From: Marinobacterium_E sp035458585
Lineage (GTDB): Bacteria; Pseudomonadota; Gammaproteobacteria; Pseudomonadales; Balneatricaceae
Direction of reading: 5' to 3'
Length of the DNA: 8,471 nucleotides
Assembly: GCA_035458585.1 (NCBI GenBank)
Contig: DATHZN010000016.1
Location: forward strand, 1-8,471
Made by a program: the position numbers and the translations under genes. The first letter of the stretch is position 1, and each line of letters begins with the position of its first letter. The notes beneath the pieces were generated by a model. That model ran no database searches. It was given only the letters and a program-made list of their open reading frames with translations, and was not told the DNA's origin. Shown here in pieces: positions 7,419 through 8,471 of the stretch.

Positions 7419-7513
7419 TTATAGGATATTTTCAAAGAGCCTATGGACATACTCGTCGTGGAGAATCCATTCTGTTGCAATCCGAGACAATGACTAAAGC
7501 ATAGGGCCTCAGC

Positions 7514-7537
7514 AAAAGCTGCACAGGTACTCGCAGC
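7514..7537 (-). terminator. Possible weak terminator of the NTF2-like gene
   Basis: On the minus strand, 10 nt after the stop codon, GCTGC (7537-7533) pairs with GCAGC (7522-7518), with one extra G-T pair inside, and is followed by TTTT. The stem is short and the T-run only four long, so the call is tentative. Confidence 0.35.
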
Positions 7538-7546
7538 AACCGATAT

Positions 7547-7930
7547 CTAACTCCACATAGTTAAGTCTGTAGTGCCTGAGGACCGTTGGAAAGATTGGAA
7601 TTTCCACTCTCCTCCTACCTTCTTGAGAACGGCTGTAGCGGCGTATGTATCCTCGTTCTCTACTCCCTTATAAGAAAAGTTAGCTTTCAGGGTGCACAGC
7701 GCTGTGGCGACATCATCGTAAATGTTCAATCGCTCAACCTTTATGAGCTTTGATTCGTGGATTATAACGTCACCACTATTGAACATATCGGAGAAGCCTT
7801 GAGCATCAAGAGGATTACCACTCGGTCTAATAAAGATAAAATCTTCCGTACCGTGAGTTAAAAAATAGTCTCCAAATCTTTCAGGACTGGAAACTTTCTC
7901 TAGTAAGTTTCGAATTTCAGTTTCACTCAT
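7547..7930 (-). CDS. Small NTF2-like (SnoaL/DUF4440-type) protein
   Basis: The 127-residue cytoplasmic protein has no signal peptide or membrane segment. Its pattern fits the cone-shaped NTF2-like fold: helical N-terminus (ETEIRNLLEKVSSPERFGDYF), then 'FIRPSGNPLDAQGFSDMF' (about 33-50), strands around 'KVERLNIYDDVATALCTL' and 'FSYKG', and the closing 'LKKVGGEWKFQSFQRSS' typical of SnoaL-like and DUF4440-type domains. Such domains act as small enzymes or ligand-binding proteins; the R-P-S-G-N-P block and the QRS end are characteristic of a stand-alone subgroup of unknown function, so no substrate is proposed. GGAG lies 7 nt before the ATG, which fixes the start. It is a single gene, convergent with the chemoreceptor and divergent from the secreted-protein gene. 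Confidence 0.8.
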   Translation of the reverse strand: MSETEIRNLLEKVSSPERFGDYFLTHGTEDFIFIRPSGNPLDAQGFSDMFNSGDVIIHESKLIKVERLNIYDDVATALCTLKANFSYKGVENEDTYAATAVLKKVGGEWKFQSFQRSSGTTDLTMWS

Positions 7931-8271
7931 CTATCCACTCCATCATTCACTCAACGGGATCAAACGGGGTTAGCAAGACTCACTCATTTTTAGTTTAGAC
8001 CACAAACTTTATCCGGGTGAACATTCTTTTCTGATGCTGAGTGATGACAAAAGCCATACCTATTCCTGGTACCGAGAATAGTAAAGAGTCTTGTGCACCT
8101 CTGTTGATGAGATTCGCCCATTAAAAACTGAAAGATGTGGCATAAATCTCGCTTCTTCTTCAAATGTCATAGCATAAATGGTCGCGTTCTGATAACAAGA
8201 GTTATTGGAGCGAATGTTGATGCCTCATGAGGGTTATGAATTTAACGCTATCTCGGGTTAGCTGGCTTAAA
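7931..8271. other. Divergent spacer upstream of two unknown genes
   Basis: Over 300 bases between the divergent starts of the NTF2-like and secreted-protein genes, so it should hold both promoters. On the minus strand TAAACT with TTCACC 18 nt upstream (about 7986-8015) is a weak promoter candidate for the NTF2-like gene. For the plus strand I find no convincing -35/-10 pair; ATAAAT near 8175 is only a possible -10. It contains the interrupted palindrome at 8060-8081 and a possible 13-codon leader frame at 8220-8261. Confidence 0.35.
8060..8081. repeat. Interrupted 22-bp palindrome between divergent genes
   Basis: CTATTC (8060-8065), CT, GGTACC (8068-8073), GA, GAATAG (8076-8081): symmetric at 18 of 22 positions about one centre. 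Its place in a divergent spacer and two-fold symmetry suggest an operator; the bound protein is unknown. Confidence 0.35.
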
Positions 8272-8471
8272 ATGAAACAAACGAGAATGCAGGAAAATTA
8301 CAATATTCTTCGGAAAGGTCTACTGCTTTTAGTGTTGTTGGTGTTGGCATTTGCTGCAAGGGCGGCAGACGATGTAGACGTGTTTGAGGATACAACCGGT
8401 GGTATAAGCTTCTTCGAAGTGTCGGAAAACCCGGAATGGTTTAGTGAAACCGACGACACGTCATTCGGCTT
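8272..8471 (+). CDS. Secreted acidic protein of unknown function, N-terminal part (partial)
   Basis: The frame runs open to the window edge (66 complete codons from the ATG at 8272). It begins with a signal peptide: basic residues to K15, a hydrophobic core at about 17-29 (LLLLVLLVLAFAA) and a likely signal-peptidase I site after A31 (A-R-A), so the product should be exported. The visible mature part (DDVDVFEDTTGGISFFEVSE) is strikingly acidic, with 11 Asp/Glu and no Lys/Arg in about 35 residues. I do not recognise a family. The start is uncertain: in-frame ATGs at 8227, 8236, 8272 and 8287 are all possible; none has an ideal ribosome site, and 8272 or 8287 gives a signal peptide of normal length. 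The gene is too incomplete for a function. Confidence 0.65.
   Translation, partial: MKQTRMQENYNILRKGLLLLVLLVLAFAARAADDVDVFEDTTGGISFFEVSENPEWFSETDDTSFG

Larger units (their letters stand above)
7069..7546. other. Gene-free spacer with alternative hairpins
   Basis: This stretch of nearly 480 bases lies between the stop codons of two convergent genes. I find no convincing reading frame or RNA gene. It holds the hairpins at 7125-7151 and 7401-7418, each with a competing partner upstream, and a small stem TCTAAC/GTTAGA near 7308-7327. No strong T-run terminator follows the chemoreceptor gene, which is unusual next to the two behind acnB. It could be decayed coding sequence or contain an unannotated small RNA. 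Confidence 0.4.

Noticed and set aside
8000..8015. TAAAGTTT on the minus strand like a sigma-28 -35 box upstream of the NTF2-like gene
   Set aside because: Nothing resembling the GCCGATAA -10 occurs 11 nt downstream.

Overview
The window looks like chromosomal DNA from a free-living, motile gammaproteobacterium, possibly a marine Oceanospirillales-type organism. The support is an 865-residue aconitase B whose cluster cysteines fall at the same positions as in E. coli (710, 769, 772), a MiaE-type tRNA hydroxylase, and a chemoreceptor with an HBM-like sensor and the 'RPIGGEP' HAMP form common in pseudomonads and their relatives. The lineage is inferred from protein resemblance only. I see no integrase, transposase, tRNA, rRNA or CRISPR array.

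Layout. (1) 1-606, minus: N-terminal part of a membrane-anchored double-Cache sensor protein, cut by the window edge. (2) 705-1337, minus: miaE, with a clear promoter and Shine-Dalgarno site. (3) 1338-1893: a long divergent spacer carrying the miaE promoter and an AT-rich acnB leader. (4) 1894-4491, plus: acnB, starting at GTG, followed by a stem-loop and two tandem intrinsic terminators. (5) 4605-5097: a gap with a perfect 9-bp inverted repeat upstream of the next gene. (6) 5098-7068, plus: a full-length methyl-accepting chemotaxis protein. (7) 7069-7546: a gene-free stretch with two sets of mutually exclusive hairpins. (8) 7547-7930, minus: a small NTF2/SnoaL-like protein. (9) 7931-8271: a divergent spacer with an interrupted palindrome. 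(10) 8272 to the right edge, plus: the start of a secreted acidic protein of unknown function.

The genes are mostly single transcription units separated by unusually roomy spacers; only the miaE and sensor pair share a strand and lie close together. The most suggestive functional link is aconitase B followed by a chemoreceptor whose sensor resembles the HBM domains that bind TCA-cycle acids, but the terminators between them argue against an operon. I find no convincing new multi-gene system. The items most worth a second look are the palindromes and switch-like hairpins in the spacers and the two poorly characterised small proteins.
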